Assembly: GCA_937926325.1 (NCBI GenBank)
Contig: CALAZQ010000305.1
Location: 1-13,815, forward strand
Direction: 5' to 3'
DNA: 13,815 nt
Origin: an uncultured Planctomycetaceae bacterium
GTDB taxonomy: Bacteria > Planctomycetota > Planctomycetia > Pirellulales > UBA1268
Under the pieces are notes generated by a model, which saw only the letters and a list, made by a program, of their open reading frames with translations, searched no databases and was not told the origin of the DNA. Shown here piece after piece: positions 7,631 through 13,180 of the stretch. Every line of letters starts with the position of its first letter. The stretch's first letter is position 1. The translations under genes and the position numbers were made by a program.

Positions 7631-8560
7631 TTATTCCTCGTAGGCGTCAACGATCCGCTGGACCAAGGGATGGCGGACGATGTCGGCACCCCCCAGGCTG
7701 ATTCTGCGGCAGCCGGGGACACCCTCGAGCCGATGCATGGCATCGATCAGGCCACTGCGGCGATTGGGGGGCAGGTCGATCTGGGTGGTGTCGCCGGAGA
7801 TCACCATTTTCGAGCCGACACCGAGTCGTGTCAGAAACATCTTCATCTGCGCGGCGGTGGTGTTCTGGGCCTCATCCAGGATGATGAAGGCGTTGTTCAA
7901 AGTGCGGCCTCGCATGTAGGCCAGCGGGATCATTTCAATCACATCCTGCTCGGTCAGTCGCTTGAGCAGGTCGAAGTCGATCATCTCGCGAAGGGCATCG
8001 AGCAGTGGCCTGAGGTAGGGATTGATCTTGGCCTGAAGGTCCCCCGGCAAAAAACCGAGGCTTTCGCCGGCCTCAACCGCCGGCCGCACCAGGACGATCT
8101 TGGTGACCTGCTCGCCACGGAGGGCGGAGACCGCCATCGCCACCGCTAGAAATGTCTTGCCGCAGCCGGCCGGGCCCTCGCAGAACACCACATCATGGTC
8201 GCGGATGGCTCGGACATAGGCCGCCTGTCCAGCCGAGCGGGGCACGACATGGCCACCGGGACGCTGCACTTCAATCGGCTCGGTGGTGACTGCCAGGCCG
8301 CCTTCGCGGTGAGCATTCAGCAGTCGATCAACATCCGCTTCGGTGACCACGCCGCTGCGGCGGGCAATCTGATCGAGTGCCTCGAAAACTTCGGCGGCCC
8401 GCTGCACGGCCGCTTCATCACCCTCGATATGGATGGCATCATCACGGGCCGCGACCCCGACGCCGAGTGCCGACCTGATTCTGCGAAGATGCTGGTCGCG
8501 GGGGCCGAATACCGCCAGCAGGCGTTTCGAATCGACCACCGCGATCGTCGTGCGGGACAT
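7631..8560 (-). CDS. phoH: PhoH-family ATPase (PhoH/YbeZ)
   Basis: Cytoplasmic P-loop NTPase of the PhoH/YbeZ group, associated with RNA metabolism and commonly linked by gene order to YbeY. The 309 residues contain an N-terminal KH-like segment (5-65), then Walker A GPAGCGKT (129-136), a conserved LVRPAVEAGESLGFLPGDL stretch (157-175), Walker B FIILDE followed by AQNTTAAQMKMFLTRLG (225-247), and the sensor region SGDTTQIDLP (255-264). These match the family closely. It is the first gene after a 204-base gap and probably starts the phoH-to-folP operon. The ATG at 8560 has no strong Shine-Dalgarno sequence; a candidate promoter lies at 8663-8692 and a possible leader hairpin just before the start. 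Confidence 0.96.
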   Translation of the reverse strand: MSRTTIAVVDSKRLLAVFGPRDQHLRRIRSALGVGVAARDDAIHIEGDEAAVQRAAEVFEALDQIARRSGVVTEADVDRLLNAHREGGLAVTTEPIEVQRPGGHVVPRSAGQAAYVRAIRDHDVVFCEGPAGCGKTFLAVAMAVSALRGEQVTKIVLVRPAVEAGESLGFLPGDLQAKINPYLRPLLDALREMIDFDLLKRLTEQDVIEMIPLAYMRGRTLNNAFIILDEAQNTTAAQMKMFLTRLGVGSKMVISGDTTQIDLPPNRRSGLIDAMHRLEGVPGCRRISLGGADIVRHPLVQRIVDAYEE

Positions 8561-8567
8561 GAGAGCC

Positions 8568-8591
8568 CGTCAGTGTTTCTGATGGCTGACG
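8568..8591 (-). promoter_or_regulatory. Small inverted repeat just before the phoH start
   Basis: On the minus strand CGTCAG (8591-8586) and CTGACG (8573-8568) could pair around a 12-base loop, ending seven bases before the phoH ATG. It would overlap the ribosome loading region. The stem is short and may be chance. Confidence 0.25.
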
Positions 8592-8662
8592 GTCTCGAGG
8601 ATGGGGAACGCCCACCGCACGGCGGGCTGTCGAGGCGGCCCTCTCGACCACCTCGGTGCTCA

Positions 8663-8692
8663 ATCGTACCGTGGCGGCGGCAACGATCCCAA
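8663..8692 (-). promoter_or_regulatory. Candidate promoter for the phoH operon
   Basis: On the minus strand TTGGGA (8692-8687, 4 of 6 to TTGACA) and TACGAT (8668-8663, 4 of 6 to TATAAT) are 18 bases apart. A transcript would start near 8656 and have a leader of about 95 bases. The site lies in the only gap large enough to hold a promoter for the phoH-to-folP run. Confidence 0.4.
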
Positions 8693-8723
8693 CACTTTCG
8701 CCTTTCGATGGTCGATTTGACGG

Positions 8724-8775
8724 AAAAAACCTCAGAATCGTCGGCACCGGACAGTCGCAGTGGCCTACGGTGCCG
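8724..8775 (-). terminator. Candidate terminator spanning the cdsA stop codon
   Basis: On the minus strand CGGCACCG (8775-8768) and CGGTGCCG (8749-8742) form a perfect 8-bp stem around an 18-base loop that contains the TAG stop. A run of six T (8729-8724) follows, but 12 bases after the stem, further than in a standard intrinsic terminator. It marks the end of the purA-uppS-cdsA unit if real. Confidence 0.35.
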
Positions 8776-9718
8776 CGTTCACCCAGAGCAGCCAGGCCAC
8801 CGGGGCGGCAAAGAGCAGCGAGTCGATCAGATCGAGCACACCACCCAGGCCCCCCAGCAGCCGACCGGAATCCTTCGCCCCCAGTTCCCGCTTGATGAGT
8901 GACTCGGCGAGATCGCCAGCCATGCCGGCGACGCCGACAAGCAGGCCGTAGCCGACCCAGCCTCCCAGCGGCTGCAGGGCGATGGGGCTGCCAAAAAATG
9001 GCTGCTCGAGGATGAGCCAGGCAGCCAGCAGCGAGCCGCCGACCGACCCGGCAGCCCCTTCCCAGGTTTTGCCCGGGCTCAATCGGGGAGCCATCGGCGA
9101 GCGGCCGACCGAGGCCCCTACCAGATAGGCGAAGACGTCACCGAGCTTCACGACCGCGATCAGGCTCAGCAGCGGCAGGATGCCCAGATGCCTGGGGCCG
9201 GTCTGCTCGGGTCCGAGGTTTTCCACGCAGACCAGCCGCAGACCGACCATGAAGGCCATCGGCAGCCCCAGATAGGTCAGCACCAGCACGCCGGCGGCAA
9301 GCCGGTCGAGGGAACGACCGGTAGCTCGGCCGCCAATGATCTCTCGCGCAAACAGCAGCCCTACCGCGGCGGTGGCCGCCAGGGCCGCCCAGCTCAGGGC
9401 CGCCACAGGTGCGGTCTGGTCGGAGGCCGCCACAAAGGCCTGCGTCCCGAGGGCAACTGCGACGAACGTCGCGACCACACCGGCCCGCAGCAGGCCGCCC
9501 GGCAGCCGGAGGCCGCGGTCGGCGTAGAGCGCGACCAGTTCATCCACCCCGCCGATCGCCAGGATGATCAAAATCGGCAGCAGCCACCAGGCCGGCAGGC
9601 CACCGAGAAACCCGGTGGCATCGGCCCAGGCCAGCCCGGTGAATGCGGTGATCAGGCCAGCCGAGACCACGGTTCGGGAGGCGAGTTTCGCAAAGGGGTT
9701 CGGCTGGCCGCTGCTCAT
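8765..9718 (-). CDS. cdsA: Phosphatidate cytidylyltransferase (CDP-diglyceride synthase)
   Basis: Integral membrane enzyme making CDP-diacylglycerol from phosphatidate and CTP, the branch point of bacterial phospholipid synthesis. The 317-residue protein is strongly hydrophobic, with about eight membrane segments. Family landmarks are KLGDVFAYLVGASVGR (191-206), LSPGKTWEG (213-221) and the C-terminal CDS signature at 273-299, which begins SLIKRELGAKDSG. In that signature the usual LPGHGGVLDRID reads LGGLGGVLDLID: Pro, His and Arg are replaced by Gly, Leu and Leu, while the metal-binding Asp positions remain. The start shares ATGA with the uppS stop, the classic uppS-cdsA pairing. It is the last gene of the purA operon; an inverted repeat spans its stop codon. 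Confidence 0.94.
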   Translation of the reverse strand: MSSGQPNPFAKLASRTVVSAGLITAFTGLAWADATGFLGGLPAWWLLPILIILAIGGVDELVALYADRGLRLPGGLLRAGVVATFVAVALGTQAFVAASDQTAPVAALSWAALAATAAVGLLFAREIIGGRATGRSLDRLAAGVLVLTYLGLPMAFMVGLRLVCVENLGPEQTGPRHLGILPLLSLIAVVKLGDVFAYLVGASVGRSPMAPRLSPGKTWEGAAGSVGGSLLAAWLILEQPFFGSPIALQPLGGWVGYGLLVGVAGMAGDLAESLIKRELGAKDSGRLLGGLGGVLDLIDSLLFAAPVAWLLWVNAAP

Positions 9719-10485
9719 GGCTGTGTCAGTCCTCCAAAGCGGCGTTCCCGAGCCCGGAAAGCATCGATCGCCTGATCGAGTTCGGCGGTGCCAAACTCAG
9801 GCCAGGTCTGGCTGGTCACCCAGAGTTCCGCGTAGCTGACCTGCCAGAGCAGAAAGTTGCTGATCCGCATCTCGCCGGCGGTGCGGATCAGTAGGTCGGG
9901 GTCGGGCATGCCGGCGGTCGCAAGCTGTCCGGCGAACAATTTTTCGTCGATCGCGTCAGGATCGAGCTGTCCCGCCGCGACCTGTCGGGCGACCGCCCGG
10001 GCCGCGGCGACGATCTCTCCGCGGCCACCGTAGTTCACTGCGAGACACAGCCGCATACCGGTGTTGCCGGCACAGAGCGAAACGGTTTCATCGATGGCGG
10101 CCAGGGTGGCAGGCGGCAGGCCCTCCCGGTTGCCGATCATCACCGGCCGGATGCCCTCCCGCAGCAGGAGCGTTCGTTCCTCGATCATATACTGCTCCAG
10201 CAGCAGCATCAGAAACTGCAGCTCGGCTTCCGGCCGCCGCCAGTTCTCGCTCGAGAGGCAGTAGAGCGTCAACTGTTCAATGCCCAGGCGGGCGGCGTGC
10301 TCGGTGACGCGACGGACGCTGGCCACGCCCTGCCGATGCCCCTCAATCCGCGGCAGCTTCCGCCGCTGCGCCCAGCGGCCGTTTCCATCCATGATGATGG
10401 CGATGTGCCGCGGAAACCCCGATCGAGCCACGACCGGGCCGCGGACGGTTCGCGCAGCCGCGGCAACGCTGGCAGCCTCAGTCAC
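9715..10485 (-). CDS. uppS: Isoprenyl transferase (undecaprenyl diphosphate synthase)
   Basis: cis-Prenyltransferase that elongates farnesyl diphosphate to the long isoprenoid carrier used for peptidoglycan and O-antigen. With the GTG start at 10485 it has 256 residues, close to E. coli UppS (253). Motifs: HIAIIMDGNGRWA (27-39, catalytic Asp 33), GHRQGV, LTLYCLSSENWRRP, NYGGRGEIV, and DLLIRTAGEMRISNFLLWQ followed by YAEL. The GTG is preferred because it shares GTGA with the purA stop and has AGGA ten bases upstream. An in-frame ATG at 10521 would add 12 residues and overlap purA by 40 bases. Downstream it overlaps cdsA by ATGA. Whether the chain is C55 cannot be read from the sequence. Confidence 0.95.
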   Translation of the reverse strand: MTEAASVAAAARTVRGPVVARSGFPRHIAIIMDGNGRWAQRRKLPRIEGHRQGVASVRRVTEHAARLGIEQLTLYCLSSENWRRPEAELQFLMLLLEQYMIEERTLLLREGIRPVMIGNREGLPPATLAAIDETVSLCAGNTGMRLCLAVNYGGRGEIVAAARAVARQVAAGQLDPDAIDEKLFAGQLATAGMPDPDLLIRTAGEMRISNFLLWQVSYAELWVTSQTWPEFGTAELDQAIDAFRARERRFGGLTQP

Positions 10486-11831
10486 ACCGGCGCCTGTTCC
10501 TGCTGGTGGGGTGGAGGACATGCTTCGCTGGCTGGTGCGGTGTTCCGGAAAATCGTCTGATCGCGGTCGGGGCCGACCGAGATAATGGTAACCGGGCGGC
10601 CAAGCAATTCGCCGATGCGGTCAACATAACGGCGGGCTGCGGGCGGCAGATCGACCTCCTGCCGGACCTCGGTCAGTTCCTCCGGCCAGCCGGGCAGCGT
10701 CTCGTAGATCGGCACCGCTTTCCGCAGGTCATCGATGTGACTGGGGAACTGCTCAACCCGCCGGCCATCAATTTCATAGGCCGTGCAGATTCGCAGTTCA
10801 TCGAGTCCGCCGAGGACGTCAAGCAGCATCACCGCCAGTTCATCGACGCCCGACAGGCGGGCGGTATACCGGGCGGCGACAGCGTCGAACCAGCCGCAGC
10901 GACGCGGCCGCTGGGTGACCGTGCCATACTCCCGCCCCCGCTGCCGCAGGTGTTCTCCGGTGGGATTCTCCTGCTCGGTCGGGAGCGGGCCGCCGCCGAC
11001 CCGGGTCGAGTAGGCCTTCACCACGCCGATCACCCGGTCGATCCAGCGGCCGGGTACTCCCGAACCGCTGGCGACCCCGACCCCGGAGGAGTTGCTGCTG
11101 GTGACATACGGGAAGGTACCGTGATCGATGTCGAGCAGTGCCCCCTGGGCACCCTCGAACAGCACCGGCCGGCCCGCCTCAACGGCATCGAGCAGCAGGT
11201 GGGTGGTGTCGCCGACGCAGTCACGGAGCCGCTCGGCGTAGCCGCTGTACTGCTTGAAGATGGCCTCACCGTCAAGTTCGATCGGTGGTCCGTCGGCAGG
11301 CCGGGCCGCCTCGAGCAGATGCCGTTTTTTCTTCAGCACATGCTCGAACTGCTGCCGGAACTCAGGCCGATAGAGATCGCCCAGCCGCAGGGCGAGCGAT
11401 CGCCCGACCTTGTCGCGGTAGCAGGGGCCGATGCCACGGCCGGTGGTGCCGATTGCCTCGCCCCCGGTCACGCTGCCATTGAGGATGGCGTCCTCGGCGA
11501 CATGCCACGGAAAGACGACATGGGCCCGATCGCTCAGCCGCAGTTTGCCGGCGACCCGGATCCCGCGGCCCTCAAGCATGTCGATCTCGCCAATGATGCT
11601 GGCCGGATCGAGGACGACGCCGCCGGTGACGACGCAACTGACATCATTCCGAAGAATGCCGCTGGGAATCAGGGAGAGCTTCCAGGTTTCGCCGCCGGAG
11701 ACAACGGTGTGGCCGGCGTTGGCCCCCCCCTGATACCGCACCACGATCTCGTGGTGCTCGGTCAGGATATCAACGAGTTTGCCCTTGGCCTCGTCACCCC
11801 ACTGCAAACCGATGACGCAGGTTCCGGGCAC
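10482..11831 (-). CDS. purA: Adenylosuccinate synthetase
   Basis: GTP-dependent cytoplasmic enzyme joining IMP and aspartate, the first step from IMP to AMP. With the GTG start at 11831 it has 449 residues and aligns residue for residue with E. coli numbering: D13 in the QWGDEAKGK P-loop and H41 in GGANAGHT are the catalytic pair. Other landmarks are TTGRGIGPCYRDKVGRS, FEGAQGALLDIDHGTFPYVT, KAYSTRVGGGPLPTE and RPRRCGWFDA. The P-loop reads GDEAKGK where most bacteria have GDEGKGK. The start is set by GAGAGGGG five bases upstream; an in-frame GTG at 11858 would add nine residues and put that purine tract inside the gene. The last 20 residues extend beyond the family core up to the uppS junction. 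A promoter and dyad lie upstream. Confidence 0.96.
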   Translation of the reverse strand: MPGTCVIGLQWGDEAKGKLVDILTEHHEIVVRYQGGANAGHTVVSGGETWKLSLIPSGILRNDVSCVVTGGVVLDPASIIGEIDMLEGRGIRVAGKLRLSDRAHVVFPWHVAEDAILNGSVTGGEAIGTTGRGIGPCYRDKVGRSLALRLGDLYRPEFRQQFEHVLKKKRHLLEAARPADGPPIELDGEAIFKQYSGYAERLRDCVGDTTHLLLDAVEAGRPVLFEGAQGALLDIDHGTFPYVTSSNSSGVGVASGSGVPGRWIDRVIGVVKAYSTRVGGGPLPTEQENPTGEHLRQRGREYGTVTQRPRRCGWFDAVAARYTARLSGVDELAVMLLDVLGGLDELRICTAYEIDGRRVEQFPSHIDDLRKAVPIYETLPGWPEELTEVRQEVDLPPAARRYVDRIGELLGRPVTIISVGPDRDQTIFRNTAPASEACPPPHQQEQAPV

Positions 11832-11836
11832 GCTCG

Positions 11837-11844
11837 CCCCTCTC
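11837..11844 (-). promoter_or_regulatory. Ribosome binding site deciding the purA start
   Basis: On the minus strand GAGAGGGG stands five bases before the GTG at 11831. It is one of the two strongest Shine-Dalgarno matches in the window and favours this start over the GTG at 11858. The resulting N-terminus (VPGTCVIGLQWGD) fits PurA length and numbering. Confidence 0.7.
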
Positions 11845-11868
11845 GGCTGAGGAAACACTGAAATGCTG

Positions 11869-11895
11869 CGGTAACCGGGCCGCTGCCGGAAACCG
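11869..11895. promoter_or_regulatory. Imperfect dyad at the purA transcription start, candidate operator
   Basis: Two half-sites, CGGTAACCGG (11869-11878) and CCGGAAACCG (11886-11895), face each other across seven bases; the second reversed is CGGTTTCCGG, so 8 of 10 positions match. The dyad begins right next to the proposed purA -10 box and would cover the expected transcription start. This is where a repressor would sit, or the RNA could fold as a stem with an AA/AA internal loop. The protein that might bind is unknown. Confidence 0.35.
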
Positions 11896-11923
11896 AGTTT
11901 AAAATCAGGAGCAGGGGGGTCAA
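11896..11923 (-). promoter_or_regulatory. Sigma70-like promoter for purA-uppS-cdsA
   Basis: On the minus strand TTGACC (11923-11918, 5 of 6 matches to TTGACA) and TAAACT (11901-11896, 4 of 6 to TATAAT) are separated by 16 bases. Transcription would start near 11889 and give a leader of about 57 bases before the GTG at 11831. The sequence around it is clearly AT-richer than the surroundings. This is the best promoter match in the window. Confidence 0.55.
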
Positions 11924-11967
11924 GCGTGCTGGCTACCTGCCGTGCTGGAGCTGCCCGACTGTTTCGT

Positions 11968-11973
11968 TACGAT
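11968..11973 (+). promoter_or_regulatory. Possible -10 box for the rluA-type gene
   Basis: TACGAT lies 72 bases before the ATG at 12045 in the 213-base gap between the divergent purA and rluA genes. No convincing -35 box stands 16-18 bases upstream. A small hairpin (GCGGC, loop GGCT, GCCGC at 11996-12009) would lie in the leader. I see no small gene in this gap. Confidence 0.25.
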
Positions 11974-12044
11974 CTTCCCCATCAACCCCTTCAACGCGGC
12001 GGCTGCCGCACCGTTCGAAGGTCGACTTCCCAAGGTATGCAGCG

Positions 12045-13100
12045 ATGGCCAGTCGCGGTGGTGGACGGGTGTTTCATGTGTCCGAGGCGACGGCCGGCCG
12101 CACCCTGGCGGCATTTCTCCGCGAGCAGCAAGAGGCCAGCTGGGCTGCGGCTGAGAAGCTTATCCGGGGCCGCCGGGTGACCATCCATGGCAATCTCTGC
12201 ACCGATGCCGCCCGACGGCTGAAGGCCGGCGATGTCGTCAAACTGCTTGATCTGGCGGTCGCTTCCCCGCCCGGGCCACAGGATGTCCGGATTATTCATC
12301 TCGATGATGCGGTTGTGGTGGTCGATAAGCCTTCGGGCATCACGACCACCCGTCATCACGAGGAGGCGGGCTGGCCGGCTCGTCGGCGACAGATTCAGCC
12401 GACCCTCGACGAACTGCTGCCCGCAGTGATCGGCCGGTATCAGGCGGTTCGGGCCAGCCGCCGTCGCCCGGCCAAAGGATCTGCCGGACCGGCCGCCAAG
12501 GCTCGGCGGACGCCCCCGGTTCGCGCGGTGCATCGCATCGACCGCGAGACCAGCGGCCTGCTTGTCTTTGCCCGCACGGTGCCGGCCAGCCGGATTCTGG
12601 CCGAGCAGTTCCGGCAGCATGCGACCCAGCGGCGGTATCTGGCGGTGGTGGTTGGTCGCGTCGGGGCGGGTACGATCATGTCCAACCTGGTTCGCGATCG
12701 GGGGGATGGCCGACGGGGGTCGAGTGACAGCGGCGAGGGAAAGCGGGCGGTGACCCATGTGCGACCGGTGGAGCACTTCGGTGACGCCTACACCCTGGTG
12801 GAGTGCCGGCTGGAAACGGGCCGGACTCACCAGATCCGCATTCATCTCGCGGAAACGGGTCATCCCGTCTGCGGCGAGCGGGTCTATTCGGCGCCGCCAG
12901 GAACCGCGGCTGTGGACCGGTCCCGAGCCCCGCGGGTCGCCCTGCATGCTGCTGAGCTGGGCTTCGTGCATCCAGTCACGGGGGAACGGTCGCACTATTC
13001 GGCCCCGCTGCCCGCCGATCTGCGGCGGCTGATCGATCAGCTGGCAGCTGCTCACGGCCGCTCGGCCCCGGAGGCCGAGCGGCCGTCCGATCGATTCTGA
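12045..13100 (+). CDS. RluA-family RNA pseudouridine synthase
   Basis: Isomerises uridine to pseudouridine in ribosomal RNA (or tRNA). The 351-residue protein has an N-terminal S4-like RNA-binding region (about 10-70, with LIRGRRVTIHGN), then the catalytic domain: VVVDKPSGI (91-99), HRIDRETSGLLVFA (163-176) with catalytic Asp 166, RRYLAVVVGRV (196-206), and ETGRTHQIRIHLAETGHPVCGE (257-278). The HRLD of the family is HRID here. A basic, Pro/Ala-rich insertion (about 103-158) separates the KPSG and HRID motifs, longer than in E. coli RluD. The ATG at 12045 is preceded by AAGG at nine bases. It is divergent from purA. The non-conserved tail (about 332-351) is where a strong 14-bp hairpin is encoded. 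Which of the RluA/C/D specificities it has cannot be told from the sequence. Confidence 0.92.
   Translation: MASRGGGRVFHVSEATAGRTLAAFLREQQEASWAAAEKLIRGRRVTIHGNLCTDAARRLKAGDVVKLLDLAVASPPGPQDVRIIHLDDAVVVVDKPSGITTTRHHEEAGWPARRRQIQPTLDELLPAVIGRYQAVRASRRRPAKGSAGPAAKARRTPPVRAVHRIDRETSGLLVFARTVPASRILAEQFRQHATQRRYLAVVVGRVGAGTIMSNLVRDRGDGRRGSSDSGEGKRAVTHVRPVEHFGDAYTLVECRLETGRTHQIRIHLAETGHPVCGERVYSAPPGTAAVDRSRAPRVALHAAELGFVHPVTGERSHYSAPLPADLRRLIDQLAAAHGRSAPEAERPSDRF
13028..13041 (+). repeat. 14-bp perfect palindrome near the end of the rluA-type gene
   Basis: GCTGATCGATCAGC is its own reverse complement and in RNA would form a 5-bp stem with a TCGA loop. It stands 12 bases before the larger hairpin at 13054-13086, with two CAGCTG palindromes between, so the gene ends in tandem stem-loops. 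Confidence 0.6.
13054..13086 (+). terminator. Perfect 14-bp hairpin at the rluA 3' end, no U-tract
   Basis: Left arm ACGGCCGCTCGGCC (13054-13067), loop CCGGA, right arm GGCCGAGCGGCCGT (13073-13086): 14 of 14 pairs, 12 of them G-C. It lies inside the reading frame (about residues 337-348) and ends 12 bases before the stop. No run of T follows, so a classical intrinsic terminator is not shown. It could be a U-less terminator, an RNA 3'-end protector or a roadblock between rluA and doxX. The structure itself is certain; its role is inferred. Confidence 0.55.
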
Positions 13101-13106
13101 TACGAT
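13098..13106 (+). promoter_or_regulatory. Extended -10 type promoter candidate for doxX
   Basis: TGATACGAT overlaps the rluA stop codon and fits the extended -10 pattern TGnTAnnAT. A -35 box is not visible; that position is taken by the right arm of the hairpin. Transcription would start near 13113, about 68 bases before the doxX ATG. Confidence 0.3.
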
Positions 13107-13168
13107 CATAGGTTGTTTTCCGCCGCTGTCCGGACCAGTCGGTTCGACAGCTTGTGGCCTTGCTGTCT

Positions 13169-13173
13169 GGAGG
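13169..13173 (+). promoter_or_regulatory. Ribosome binding site deciding the doxX start
   Basis: GGAGG stands seven bases before the ATG at 13181. This is the clearest Shine-Dalgarno sequence in the window and argues against the in-frame GTG at 13154, which would place GGAGG inside the gene. Confidence 0.8.
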
Positions 13174-13180
13174 ATCGCTC

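Noticed and set aside
8442..8747. A 101-codon minus-strand frame covering the cdsA-phoH gap and the start of phoH
   Set aside because: It overlaps phoH in another frame, has no recognisable domain, and lies over the promoter candidate.
10506..11861. A 451-codon plus-strand open frame opposite purA
   Set aside because: It mirrors purA almost exactly, and the purA reading has full family motifs. The mirror translation has no known domain.
11832..12044. Possible small gene or riboswitch in the purA-rluA divergent gap
   Set aside because: Short frames on both strands overlap the promoters and have no ribosome site or family resemblance; the 57-base purA leader is too short for a known riboswitch class.
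11991..13109. A 372-codon minus-strand open frame opposite the rluA-type gene
   Set aside because: The plus strand carries the catalytic HRID and GRTHQIRIHL motifs; the minus translation is featureless.
13154..13180. Upstream GTG start for the DoxX gene
   Set aside because: The GGAGG ribosome binding site lies inside this extension and is well placed for the ATG at 13181.
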